Of a stretch of DNA of 64,000 nucleotides, positions 50,005 through 58,198 are shown piece by piece. A program made the position numbers and the translations under genes. The first letter of the stretch is position 1. Each line of letters begins with the position of its first letter. Source of the DNA: CAZTDU01 sp050248795. GTDB taxonomy: Bacteria > Pseudomonadota > Gammaproteobacteria > Burkholderiales > SG8-39. The notes beneath the pieces were generated by a model. The model worked only from the letters and a program-made list of their open reading frames with translations. It made no database searches and was not told the origin of the DNA. Location: assembly GCA_050248795.1 (NCBI GenBank), contig JBFWRS010000018.1:1-64000 (forward strand). The letters are read 5' to 3'.

Positions 50005-51738
50005 CTACTTCGCTGCCCCGACGAGCTCTTCAACGCTACGTTCCCGGTCGACGGTTGGACATCGGCGATCTGGTCTTGGTCGGGCTACCGCAGTCAACTC
50101 TGCTACCACTGCTTCCACAAGCTTTGCGCCCGCGATTCCAGCGGCCGCCTGTTGGGATTCCAACGCGTCCACCAAGGCCATCAGCTCGTTCACTTTCACC
50201 ACGATACGGCGTTGCTCGGCGAGAGGTGGAAATGGCACGGGGCACCCTCGAACCTGTCGCATATTGATCGATGCCAAGTTGGTAGTCTGTTTCGATGCCG
50301 ATTCGAAGTAACGACGCCCTTCAGGAGAATTAAAGTAGCGCTCGAACCACAATGGTGAAATCTCGTCAGACCGCATCCGCGAACGGAATACGTGGTTCTG
50401 GTGAAGGCAGATTGGAATTTGCCCCTTCCACACTGCGGCGCGGCCGACTTTGTCCCAATCGCCACCCTCGGTCATCAAGAGATCGTGCTCGCGAAGGGCA
50501 TACCTTTCAATTTCGTCTCTAGCGATAATCACTTCCTTTACGACACCAAGGTCAATCTCGCCTCGCTTGACGTTGGCAACGCGGAGATATGGGAGCGAGA
50601 CTGTTCTTCGGTTACCGAGCTTGCGACCAAGTGTGACACCTCCGGCAATGAGAGCAATGTCTTCAAATCGAACGCGATCCCACGACGATGGCAACGAGTC
50701 TTCCGCTTCGTCAACTGAATGCGTGTTCGTCAAGCCAATGCGCGCGAGGCACTCCTTTGCCGATTCCTCGTTGGGATATTGGGGGACGAGCTTGCCTTGG
50801 ACAGCGAGGGTGAGAATGGACTTGCGGAGGTCGTCTGGGGCGATGCTGTAGGACTTGTGGAAGAGCAAGTCGAGGTTGGCCGGAGTCGGCGCCTCCGCAA
50901 ACCGGGCCAGCGACGCGCGGGCAAGCGCGGCGTGCCGCGTCTCCCGTTCCTGCTGCTGCGCCTCCAGCTGATCACACAACGCCATCAACTCATCCACCTT
51001 CGCCACGATCCGCTTCTGCTCAGCGAGGGGCGGGAGCGGAATCGGAAGCACGCCAAGATTGCTTCGTGAAATGCGGCTCCGCGTCGTGCCCGTGGCTTGT
51101 GCTAACACCAGCCGTCGGAATCGTGGGCTGTTGATCGCGACGACCAAGAAATCTGCATCGAAGAAGGTGACGTTTGGTCGGAGGATGCAGACATCCACGA
51201 CGGTGACTGCGGGCTTCGGGTCGCCGGGAAAGCGACAACAACGCCCGATTGGGTCAGGCATTCGTGCAACGAGAATGTCGCCTGCTTCAAGATAGGAGCA
51301 GTTGAGCCGCGTCGCTGCTGCCTTGGTCAAGAATCGCGACGATCGGTCGCGATACTGTCCATCTCCAACGTCTGCTAGCTGAATCAACCGCACGTCACCA
51401 TGCGGGTCTTGGTCTTTGCTCTCAACCCAGTCACCATCACAGAAGAATCCTGTTTCACGCGTGGTGTTCTCGACGGTCGTGAGTGCCCAGTGATTCGGAA
51501 TCTCTAAGGGCGTTTCCGGTTCTACAGCGATGTCTCTTGGCGACCGTGATTTCGAGTTCCGTTCAGGCGGCAGCGTGCGCAGCTTTTCTAGCAGCGAGTG
51601 ACCTTCACCGTCAGAGGCCCTCCGCCCAACAAGCTTTCCCTGAATCGCCAGGTCCAGCACCAGCTCGCGCATCTTCGTTACTGCATCAGATGCGTCGGCG
51701 AAGAGGTCGAACTTCTCGAAGAAGGTTTCCAGCCTCAC
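50005..51738 (-). CDS. hsdS: Type I restriction-modification specificity subunit HsdS
   Basis: HsdS supplies DNA recognition for the R2M2S complex. The 577-aa protein has two target-recognition domains, roughly residues 80-225 and 345-505. Each is followed by the conserved helix preface PLPPLAEQKRIVAKVDELMAL or PFPPLAEQRRIVVKVNELMAL. The repeated central segments (KLV..., LVLDLAIQGKLV and ILTLAVQGKLVPQ) give the usual internal symmetry. Its GTG/ATG start overlaps hsdM by 4 bp. Base composition is lower in GC than the flanks: 29 of 60 bases in 50281-50340. The target site cannot be predicted. Confidence 0.95.
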   Translation of the reverse strand: MRLETFFEKFDLFADASDAVTKMRELVLDLAIQGKLVGRRASDGEGHSLLEKLRTLPPERNSKSRSPRDIAVEPETPLEIPNHWALTTVENTTRETGFFCDGDWVESKDQDPHGDVRLIQLADVGDGQYRDRSSRFLTKAAATRLNCSYLEAGDILVARMPDPIGRCCRFPGDPKPAVTVVDVCILRPNVTFFDADFLVVAINSPRFRRLVLAQATGTTRSRISRSNLGVLPIPLPPLAEQKRIVAKVDELMALCDQLEAQQQERETRHAALARASLARFAEAPTPANLDLLFHKSYSIAPDDLRKSILTLAVQGKLVPQYPNEESAKECLARIGLTNTHSVDEAEDSLPSSWDRVRFEDIALIAGGVTLGRKLGNRRTVSLPYLRVANVKRGEIDLGVVKEVIIARDEIERYALREHDLLMTEGGDWDKVGRAAVWKGQIPICLHQNHVFRSRMRSDEISPLWFERYFNSPEGRRYFESASKQTTNLASINMRQVRGCPVPFPPLAEQRRIVVKVNELMALVDALESQQAAAGIAGAKLVEAVVAELTAVARPRPDRRCPTVDRERSVEELVGAAK

Positions 51739-53210
51739 TCAGGATTCCCGGCGCTGGCGATAAATGCTTTCTGAAGTTCCGCTTTCAGTGCGGCCCGGGT
51801 GGCGGCGATCTGGTCCAGCAACTTCTCGTACTCGGGCAACAGGTGGTCCACGTCGCCGGGGCCGGTGTCTGGATTGTGCGGGTTCTTGAGGTCGAGGTTG
51901 AAGTTGCCGGCCTTGATCTCGTCGATGGGAACGCGCCAGGCCTGCTCGTTCTCGACACGGGCGGCGAAGCCATCGGCCTCGGTGCCCCACCATGCCTTCT
52001 GGCCCTCGAATTCCTCAATACGGATGGGCTTGCCCTTGTTGTAGCTCTTGGCACCGGCAGGGTACGGGTGCTCGTAGTACCAGACGGCGGTGGTCGGCGC
52101 GCCTTTGGTGAAGAAGAGCAGATTGGTGCGGATGCCGGTATAGGGGTTGAAGACGCCGTTGGGCAGCCGGACGATGGTGTGTAGGTTGCAGTCGGTGAGG
52201 AGGGCTTCCTTGATGCGGGTCTTCACGCCTTCGCCGAACAACGTGCCGTCGGGCAACACAAGGCCGGCGCGGCCGCCGGCCTTGAGTAGCTTCATGATGA
52301 GTACCAGGAATAGATCGGCCGTCTCTCGGGTGCGGAATTCGGCCGGAAAGTTCGCCTCGATGCCATCCTCCTCCATGCCGCCGAAGGGAGGGTTGGTGAC
52401 AATGACGTCGACACGTTCCTTTGGGCTCCAGTCGCGCAGCGGCCGTGCCAGCGTGTTGTCGTGGCGGACGTTGGAGGGAACGTCTATGCCATGCAGCAAC
52501 AGGTTGGTCATGCACAGCACATGCGGCAGGTGCTTCTTCTCGATGCCGGCAAAGCAGTCCTGGATCGTGCGCTCGTCGGCCTCGGTCCTGGCCTGCTTGC
52601 GCAGGTGCTCGATGGCGCATACCAGGAAGCCGCCAGTGCCGCAGGCAGGGTCGAGGATGGTCTCGCCGAGGCGTGGGTTCACCTGGTCGACGATGAACTG
52701 CGTGACGGCGCGCGGGGTGTAGAACTCGCCCGCATTGCCGGCGGACTGCAGGTCCCGCAGCAGCTTCTCGTAGATGTCGCCGAACATGTGGCGGTCATCG
52801 GAGGCGTTGAAGTCGATGCCGTTGATCTTGTTGATCACCTGGCGCATCAACGTGCCGTTCTTCATGTAGTTGTTGGCATCCTCGAAGACCATGCGGATGA
52901 GGCCGGCGATCTTGTCCGCCCCGCCGGTCAACGCCTTGAGCTTGGGCAGCAAGGTATTGTTGACAAAGTCGAGCAGGGGCTCACCGGTGATGCCTTCGGC
53001 GTCGGCCGCCCAAGCGGACCAGCGCAGATGCTTTGGAAGCGGTGACTTGTAGCTGTCGCGGATGAGTTCGAGTTCCTTCTCGCGATCATCGAAGATCTTG
53101 AGAAAGAACATCCAGCCGAGTTGTTCGAGCCGTTGCGCGTCGCCGTAAGTACCGGCGTCCTTGCGCATGATGTCCTGGATGGTCTTGACGATGTTTGAGA
53201 CGTTGGCCAT
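51735..53210 (-). CDS. hsdM: Type I restriction-modification methyltransferase subunit HsdM
   Basis: HsdM methylates adenine N6 in the asymmetric target. The 491-aa protein has the N-terminal helical domain, SAM motif I DPACGTGGF (residues 187-195) and the catalytic NPPFGG (273-278). Both key motifs are intact, so active methylation is expected. It begins 3 bp after the hsdR stop and overlaps hsdS. Confidence 0.97.
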   Translation of the reverse strand: MANVSNIVKTIQDIMRKDAGTYGDAQRLEQLGWMFFLKIFDDREKELELIRDSYKSPLPKHLRWSAWAADAEGITGEPLLDFVNNTLLPKLKALTGGADKIAGLIRMVFEDANNYMKNGTLMRQVINKINGIDFNASDDRHMFGDIYEKLLRDLQSAGNAGEFYTPRAVTQFIVDQVNPRLGETILDPACGTGGFLVCAIEHLRKQARTEADERTIQDCFAGIEKKHLPHVLCMTNLLLHGIDVPSNVRHDNTLARPLRDWSPKERVDVIVTNPPFGGMEEDGIEANFPAEFRTRETADLFLVLIMKLLKAGGRAGLVLPDGTLFGEGVKTRIKEALLTDCNLHTIVRLPNGVFNPYTGIRTNLLFFTKGAPTTAVWYYEHPYPAGAKSYNKGKPIRIEEFEGQKAWWGTEADGFAARVENEQAWRVPIDEIKAGNFNLDLKNPHNPDTGPGDVDHLLPEYEKLLDQIAATRAALKAELQKAFIASAGNPE

Positions 53211-53213
53211 GGG

Positions 53214-55577
53214 TCAGGCAGCTTCCCGGTAGAGCTGGGTTTCGAGTTCCTGGATGGCGGCGAGGTAGTTCTGCTTGCCGCCAAAGAAGTGGACGATCTC
53301 GACCGGCGTCCCAAACTTGGTCAGCGGGTCGACTTTCAGTATTTCGAGCGACTCGACGCTCTTGAGGCCGGCGTCGGCGTACTTGACCAGCAGCGCTTCG
53401 AGCACGGCGCGCGCCTTGTCGCCGTACTTCCCGAAGACGTTGCGCTTGCGCACTTTTTCCGCACGCTCCCGCCGCGTGCGCGGCGGCTGGTCGAAGGCGA
53501 CGTGGCAGACGAGATCGAAGGCGTCGAGGTCGCGGCCGACTTGCTCAGCGAGTTCATCGAGGAACACGCCGTGGGTTGCCAGCTCGTCGATGACGGCTTG
53601 CTTGCGGTCGGCGTCGTTCCAGGCGTTGAGGAAGGCGCTCAAGGACGCGTACGCCTTGCGCACAGCCTTGCGCGTGTAGTCCTTCAGCGACTCGGTGATG
53701 AGCTTGCCGTTGGCGTCGAGGTACTGCACCCGCTCGCTGACGATGCTGACCTCCACGTCGTCCACCACGTACCTGGGCGTTGGCTCGCGCGCCTCCTGCG
53801 GAAGTGCCCCCTCTGGGGACTGCGGAAAGCCATCGCCTGGGGGCGACTCGGCTTCCGGCCGCTCCTCGGGCGGCACCGGCGACTCACCGGGCTTGGGCTC
53901 GTACACCTGGACCGGGTCGCCATCGAAGTGCGGGTCGGCGAACAGCGCCGTGGCCCGCTTGAAGTCCATGATGGTGAAGAAGAACTTGTTGTAGTCCTCG
54001 TTGATACGCGTACCTCGGCCGATGATCTGCTTGAACTCGGTCATCGACTGGATGCGCTTGTCCAGCACGATGAGGCGACAGGTCTGTGCATCCACACCAG
54101 TGGACATCAGCTGCGAGGTGGTGGCAATAACCGGAAAGGTGGCCTCCGGGTCGATGAAGTTGTCGAGCTGCGCCTTGCCTTCGTCGTTGTCGCCAGTGAT
54201 GCGCATCACATAGCGGCTGTTGGCGGCCGCCAGATCGGGATTGGCGTTGACCAGCGCCTGGCGCATGCGCTCGGCATGGTCGATGTTCTCGCAGAAGACG
54301 ATAGTCTTGGCGAACCGGTCGGTAGCCTTGAGGAACTCGGTGATCTTGGAGGCGACTAGTTCGGTGCGCTTCTCCAGGATCAGGTTGCGATCGAAGTCGG
54401 TCTCGTTGTACTCGCGGTCTTCGATGACCTGGCCGTACTTGTCGGTCTTGCCTTTCTCGGGGCGCCAGCCCTCCAGATCCTTGTCGATGCCGATGCGAAC
54501 CACCTTGTATGGCGCGAGAAAACCGTCTTCGATCCCCTGCTTGAGCGAGTAGGTGTAGAGCGGGTCGCCGAAGTACTCGATGTTGGAAATGTCCTTCGTC
54601 TCCTTGGGCGTGGCCGTCATGCCGATCTGCGTGGCCGACGAAAAGTAGTCCAGCACCTTGCGCCAGTTGGCGTCTTGGTCGGCGCTGCCGCGATGGCACT
54701 CGTCGACGATCACCAGGTCGAAGAAGTCGGGCGAGAATTGCTTGTAGATGTTCTGCTCGTCTTCGGTGCCCGTCACCGCCTGGTAGAGCGACAGATAGAT
54801 CTCGAAGGCCTTGTCGACCGTGCGGTTTGTGATCTTGGTCATCGCCTGACCAAAGGGCTTGAAGTCGTTGGTCTTCGTCTGGTCGGCGAGTATGTTGCGG
54901 TCGACGAGGAAGAGGATTCGCTTCTTGGCGCCCGACTTCCACAGGCGCCAGATGATCTGGAAGGCGGTGTAAGTCTTGCCGGTACCCGTAGCCATCACCA
55001 GCAGGATGCGGTTCTCGCCTTTCGAGATCGCCTCGATCGTGCGGTTGATCGCGATGAGCTGGTAGTAACGGGGCGACTTACCGGAACCGTCGTCGTAGTA
55101 GTCCTGGGTGGCCACCGCTTGCTGGGCAGCCGTGTAACCTCGGGCCTTGCTGTGGCGCGTCCACAGATCGTCGGGAGACGGGAACTGATCCAGCGCGATC
55201 TCACGCTCGACCGCGCCGCTGGTGCCAGTGCGGTCGTGCTCAAGGAAAGCATCGCCGTTGGAGCTGTATGCAAACGGCAGGTCGAGGATCTCGGCGTATT
55301 CCAGCGCTTGCTGCATGCCGGCGCCGACGGCATGCGTGTTGTCTTTGGCCTCCACAACCGCGATGGGGATGCCGGGCTTGTAGTAAAGGATGTAGTCTGC
55401 CTTCTTGGCTTCCCCCCGCTTGACTGTCTTGCCGCGGACGATCACCCGCCCTTTGGTGAAGTAGAACTCCTCGCGCAGCTGCGTCATCACGTTCCACTTG
55501 CCGCCATTGGGGCCGACAAGTGCGGGCGTGATGAACTTGGTGCGGATGTCCGCTTCGGTGAGTTCCTTCTTGTTCAT
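53214..55577 (-). CDS. hsdR: Type I restriction endonuclease subunit HsdR (EcoEI-like)
   Basis: HsdR translocates DNA and cuts at a distance. The 787-aa protein has the nuclease motif ADYILYYKPG...AVVEAKD (Asp61, Glu76, Lys78), Walker A MATGTGKT (Lys201), DECH box at 292-295, the SAT-like motif TATPKE and the motif VI region IGRGTRINED, followed by an EcoEI-type C-terminal domain. All catalytic residues are present. The ATG overlaps the stop of the upstream remnant (ATGA). It leads a five- or six-gene unit. Confidence 0.97.
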   Translation of the reverse strand: MNKKELTEADIRTKFITPALVGPNGGKWNVMTQLREEFYFTKGRVIVRGKTVKRGEAKKADYILYYKPGIPIAVVEAKDNTHAVGAGMQQALEYAEILDLPFAYSSNGDAFLEHDRTGTSGAVEREIALDQFPSPDDLWTRHSKARGYTAAQQAVATQDYYDDGSGKSPRYYQLIAINRTIEAISKGENRILLVMATGTGKTYTAFQIIWRLWKSGAKKRILFLVDRNILADQTKTNDFKPFGQAMTKITNRTVDKAFEIYLSLYQAVTGTEDEQNIYKQFSPDFFDLVIVDECHRGSADQDANWRKVLDYFSSATQIGMTATPKETKDISNIEYFGDPLYTYSLKQGIEDGFLAPYKVVRIGIDKDLEGWRPEKGKTDKYGQVIEDREYNETDFDRNLILEKRTELVASKITEFLKATDRFAKTIVFCENIDHAERMRQALVNANPDLAAANSRYVMRITGDNDEGKAQLDNFIDPEATFPVIATTSQLMSTGVDAQTCRLIVLDKRIQSMTEFKQIIGRGTRINEDYNKFFFTIMDFKRATALFADPHFDGDPVQVYEPKPGESPVPPEERPEAESPPGDGFPQSPEGALPQEAREPTPRYVVDDVEVSIVSERVQYLDANGKLITESLKDYTRKAVRKAYASLSAFLNAWNDADRKQAVIDELATHGVFLDELAEQVGRDLDAFDLVCHVAFDQPPRTRRERAEKVRKRNVFGKYGDKARAVLEALLVKYADAGLKSVESLEILKVDPLTKFGTPVEIVHFFGGKQNYLAAIQELETQLYREAA

Positions 55578-55819
55578 GCGGCGAGTCTCATCGCGACCTT
55601 GATACGGTAGCCGTCGTAGGTGGCGTTCACCCCACAGGCCTTACCGCCTGCGTAGAGCAGGTAGTCGGCGACGCCATGACCCGCTTGCAGCGGCAACTCG
55701 CGCAGCGCCACGCCGCGTGCGGCGTGGATGTCGGCCTGCGCATACGGCTGCACGGCCCAGCCCGCAGCCGCGAGCAGCCGGTCGATTCCTGCGCGGGCTT
55801 GTTCTTCCGGCTTGGTCAC
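55574..55819 (-). CDS. HsdR amino-terminal remnant (81 aa)
   Basis: The 81-aa product begins EEQARAGIDRLLAAAGW and continues ARGVALRELPLQAGHGVADY, which is the start of a different HsdR subfamily, up to the nuclease aspartate in ADYLLY. Where the catalytic ExK should follow, the sequence instead reads GVNATYDGYRIKVAMRLAA and stops, overlapping the ATG of the full hsdR. A strong site GGGGGAGGGC precedes its GTG. It is probably the 5' stub left when a resident hsdR was replaced, now serving as a translated leader. Confidence 0.7.
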   Translation of the reverse strand: MTKPEEQARAGIDRLLAAAGWAVQPYAQADIHAARGVALRELPLQAGHGVADYLLYAGGKACGVNATYDGYRIKVAMRLAA

Positions 55820-55841
55820 GCCCTCCCCCCTTGGTCAGGGG

Positions 55842-55870
55842 AACATACAGAGGCAGCCGCGGGGCCGCAA
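55842..55870 (-). promoter_or_regulatory. Possible promoter of the hsd cluster
   Basis: On the minus strand TTGCGG and TATGTT are separated by 17 bp and would start transcription about 15 nt before the GTG of the remnant gene. The boxes match the consensus only partly. Confidence 0.3.
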
Positions 55871-55960
55871 CCTGCGAAGTGCCTTATGGGTGACAAAGTG
55901 CACCGCTCGCGCGCCGATGTAGCGGCTGGCGTTGCGGCTGCGACTGGTGCTTGAGGGAGT

Positions 55961-56036
<76 letters not shown>

Positions 56037-56119
56037 ACAGAGGGCGCGGATTTTACTCCAAACGCGGGGGCCGGCCAAGCCGTGATCGTCGCGGCGGCGG
56101 CGCGGTTATCATTGCCCGC

Positions 56120-56860
56120 ATGCAGATCAACCCGCCCTTCGGCTACAAGGACGTCGTTCCGCTGTACAAGAACCAGAAGGTGCGCCTGCCCGCGCCGGGG
56201 GAGATTCCGGAGTTCGTGCACCAGGCGAACGCGGTTCCGGTCAGCTTCACCGAGTTCCCGCTGATCGCGCGCGAGTACCCGATCGTGTTCACCACCGGCG
56301 ACCGCGGCGAAAGCTACGCGGCGGTGGCGGTGCTCGGCATGACGCAGGGGGAGAACCTGTTCATGGACGGCAAGGCCTGGGCGCCCCGGGTGTACGTGCC
56401 GGCGTACGTGCGGCGCTTCCCGTTCTGCATGGCGACGGTGACGCTGAACAAGACGCAGCAGGAGGATCGCCTGATCTGCGTCGAGAAAGCCTGGCTGGAC
56501 GACAAGGGCGAAGCGATGTTCGACGCCGAGGGCAAGCCGCTGGAGAAGTGGCGCGACATCGAGCGCCTGCTGACCGAATTCGAAGCCGACCTCGCGCGCA
56601 GCCGCGAGATGTGCGCGATCCTCACCGACTACGCGCTGCTCGAGCCGTTCACCATGCAGGCGACGCTGAACGCAGGCGGCGCCATGCACCTCACCGGCAT
56701 GTACCGCGTGGACGAAAAGAAGCTCGAGCACCTGAACGCCAGCCAGATCAAGAACCTGATGCGAAAGGGCGTGATGGGCCGCATCTACACGCACCTCTTG
56801 TCGCTGGACAACTTCAACGCGCTGCTCGACCGCAAGGCGGCGCGCGCGAAGGCGGCGTAG
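56120..56860 (+). CDS. SapC family protein
   Basis: This is a SapC-like protein (246 aa) with the family pattern VPLYKNQKVRLPAPGEIPEF, FTEFPLIAREYPIVF, GENLFMDGKAW and YVPAYVRRFPF. No signal peptide or membrane helix is visible. The family is frequently found near S-layer, TonB or secretion genes, but its biochemical role is not established. It is convergent with the hlyD-like gene (3 bp apart), which might hint at a link to the type I secretion pair. Confidence 0.88.
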   Translation: MQINPPFGYKDVVPLYKNQKVRLPAPGEIPEFVHQANAVPVSFTEFPLIAREYPIVFTTGDRGESYAAVAVLGMTQGENLFMDGKAWAPRVYVPAYVRRFPFCMATVTLNKTQQEDRLICVEKAWLDDKGEAMFDAEGKPLEKWRDIERLLTEFEADLARSREMCAILTDYALLEPFTMQATLNAGGAMHLTGMYRVDEKKLEHLNASQIKNLMRKGVMGRIYTHLLSLDNFNALLDRKAARAKAA

Positions 56861-56863
56861 GTT

Positions 56864-58198
56864 TCAGCGCTCGCGGCCGGCTTCGTGCGCGGCCTTCTGG
56901 ATCGGCGACAGGAAGTACTCCAGCACGCTGCGCTCGTCGGTGCGGATCTCGGCCGCGAGCTGCATGCCGGGCTGCAGCGCGAAGCGCGATGACGCGGGCA
57001 GCTCGACCAGCGCGCGGTAGGCGTAGCCCGCCTCGCGCCCTGCTTCGCGGCCGCGCTCGGTGGCATCCGCCGAGATCCTCAGCACGCGGCCATCGAGCAT
57101 GCCGTGCTTCTGGAAGGGGTAGGCGGCAAGCTTCAGCCGCGCCGGCTGGCCCTCGCGCACGAAGCCGGCGTCGCGGTTCTGCAACCACACCTCGGCCACC
57201 AGCCTGCCGTCGCTCGGCACCAGCGTCATCAGCACGCTGCCTGGCGCGAGCACGCTGCCCTGGGTGTGCGTGGCCAGGTCCTTGATCACGCCGTCGGCGG
57301 GCGCGCGCAGCTCGGCGGTGCGGGCGCGATACGCCAGTTTTTCACCTTCTTCGGCCAGCCGCGTCACCTGGTTCTGGGTTTCCACGCGCTCGCCGCGCAG
57401 TTGCGCGCGGTAGTTGGCCGCCAGTTGCGCCATGCGGCGCTCGGCCTGGTCGATCGCGGCGCGCGCGCCCTCGACCTTGTGCTCCTGCGCGCGCACGTCC
57501 TGCTCGGCCTCGATCCGCTCGCGCGTGCGCTGCTGCAGCATCAGCTTGCCGGCGAAGCCCTCGCGCGCCAGGCGCTCGAAGGCCTGCTCCTGCTCGCGCA
57601 GGTGCGGCATCGCCGCGGCGAGCTTTTCCCGTGTCTCCGCGGCGGCCTGCATCTCGCGGCGCGAGCGCGCGATCACCGCGCGCTCCTCGGCGAGGCTGTT
57701 CTCGTAGGCGCGCACGCGCGCATCGCGCTGCGCCTCGACCTGCGCGTACAGCTCGGCCGGGTCGCCCTCGCGCGGCGCAAGCGGCACGCCGGCAAGCTCG
57801 GCCTCGATGCGGCGCAGTTGCAGCCGCCGCAGTGCGAGTTCCGCCCCGACAGAGCGCGCATCGGCTTCCGCGGCGTGGATGTCCATGCGCGCCAGCAACT
57901 GCCCGGCAGTGACGCGGTCGCCCTCGCGCACCAGCAACGCGCGCAGGATGCCGCCTTCGGCCGGCTGCACGATTTTCAGTTGCGCCGCCGGCACCAGCCG
58001 GCCTTCGGCGGTGGCGACCACGTCCAGGCGCCCGTACACCGCCCACAGGCCCAGCGCGGCGAGGAAGCAGAGCACCAGCCACAGCACCGCGCGCGGCAGG
58101 GGCGATGGCGGCTCGGCCTGCAGCGCGAGGATCGCCGGCGCGAAGTCGTGCCCGGCGGCCTGCGCCGGCAGCGCGTGCGGTGCCTTCGCCGGAATCAT
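56864..58198 (-). CDS. HlyD-family type I secretion periplasmic adaptor
   Basis: This is the membrane fusion protein of a type I secretion system. The 444-aa protein has one N-terminal membrane helix (AVLWLVLCFLAALGLWAVYG, about residues 39-58), a lipoyl half-motif VQPAEGGILRALLVREGD, a long coiled-coil hairpin (about 110-260), and the RAPADGVIKDLATHTQGSVL beta-barrel region. The ATG at 58198 overlaps the ABC transporter stop. An outer-membrane TolC partner is not nearby. Confidence 0.93.
   Translation of the reverse strand: MIPAKAPHALPAQAAGHDFAPAILALQAEPPSPLPRAVLWLVLCFLAALGLWAVYGRLDVVATAEGRLVPAAQLKIVQPAEGGILRALLVREGDRVTAGQLLARMDIHAAEADARSVGAELALRRLQLRRIEAELAGVPLAPREGDPAELYAQVEAQRDARVRAYENSLAEERAVIARSRREMQAAAETREKLAAAMPHLREQEQAFERLAREGFAGKLMLQQRTRERIEAEQDVRAQEHKVEGARAAIDQAERRMAQLAANYRAQLRGERVETQNQVTRLAEEGEKLAYRARTAELRAPADGVIKDLATHTQGSVLAPGSVLMTLVPSDGRLVAEVWLQNRDAGFVREGQPARLKLAAYPFQKHGMLDGRVLRISADATERGREAGREAGYAYRALVELPASSRFALQPGMQLAAEIRTDERSVLEYFLSPIQKAAHEAGRER

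Noticed and set aside
45700..55960. Integrase, transposase or phage genes in the accessory island
   Set aside because: None was recognised on either strand; mobility is inferred only from composition, the tRNA and gene remnants.
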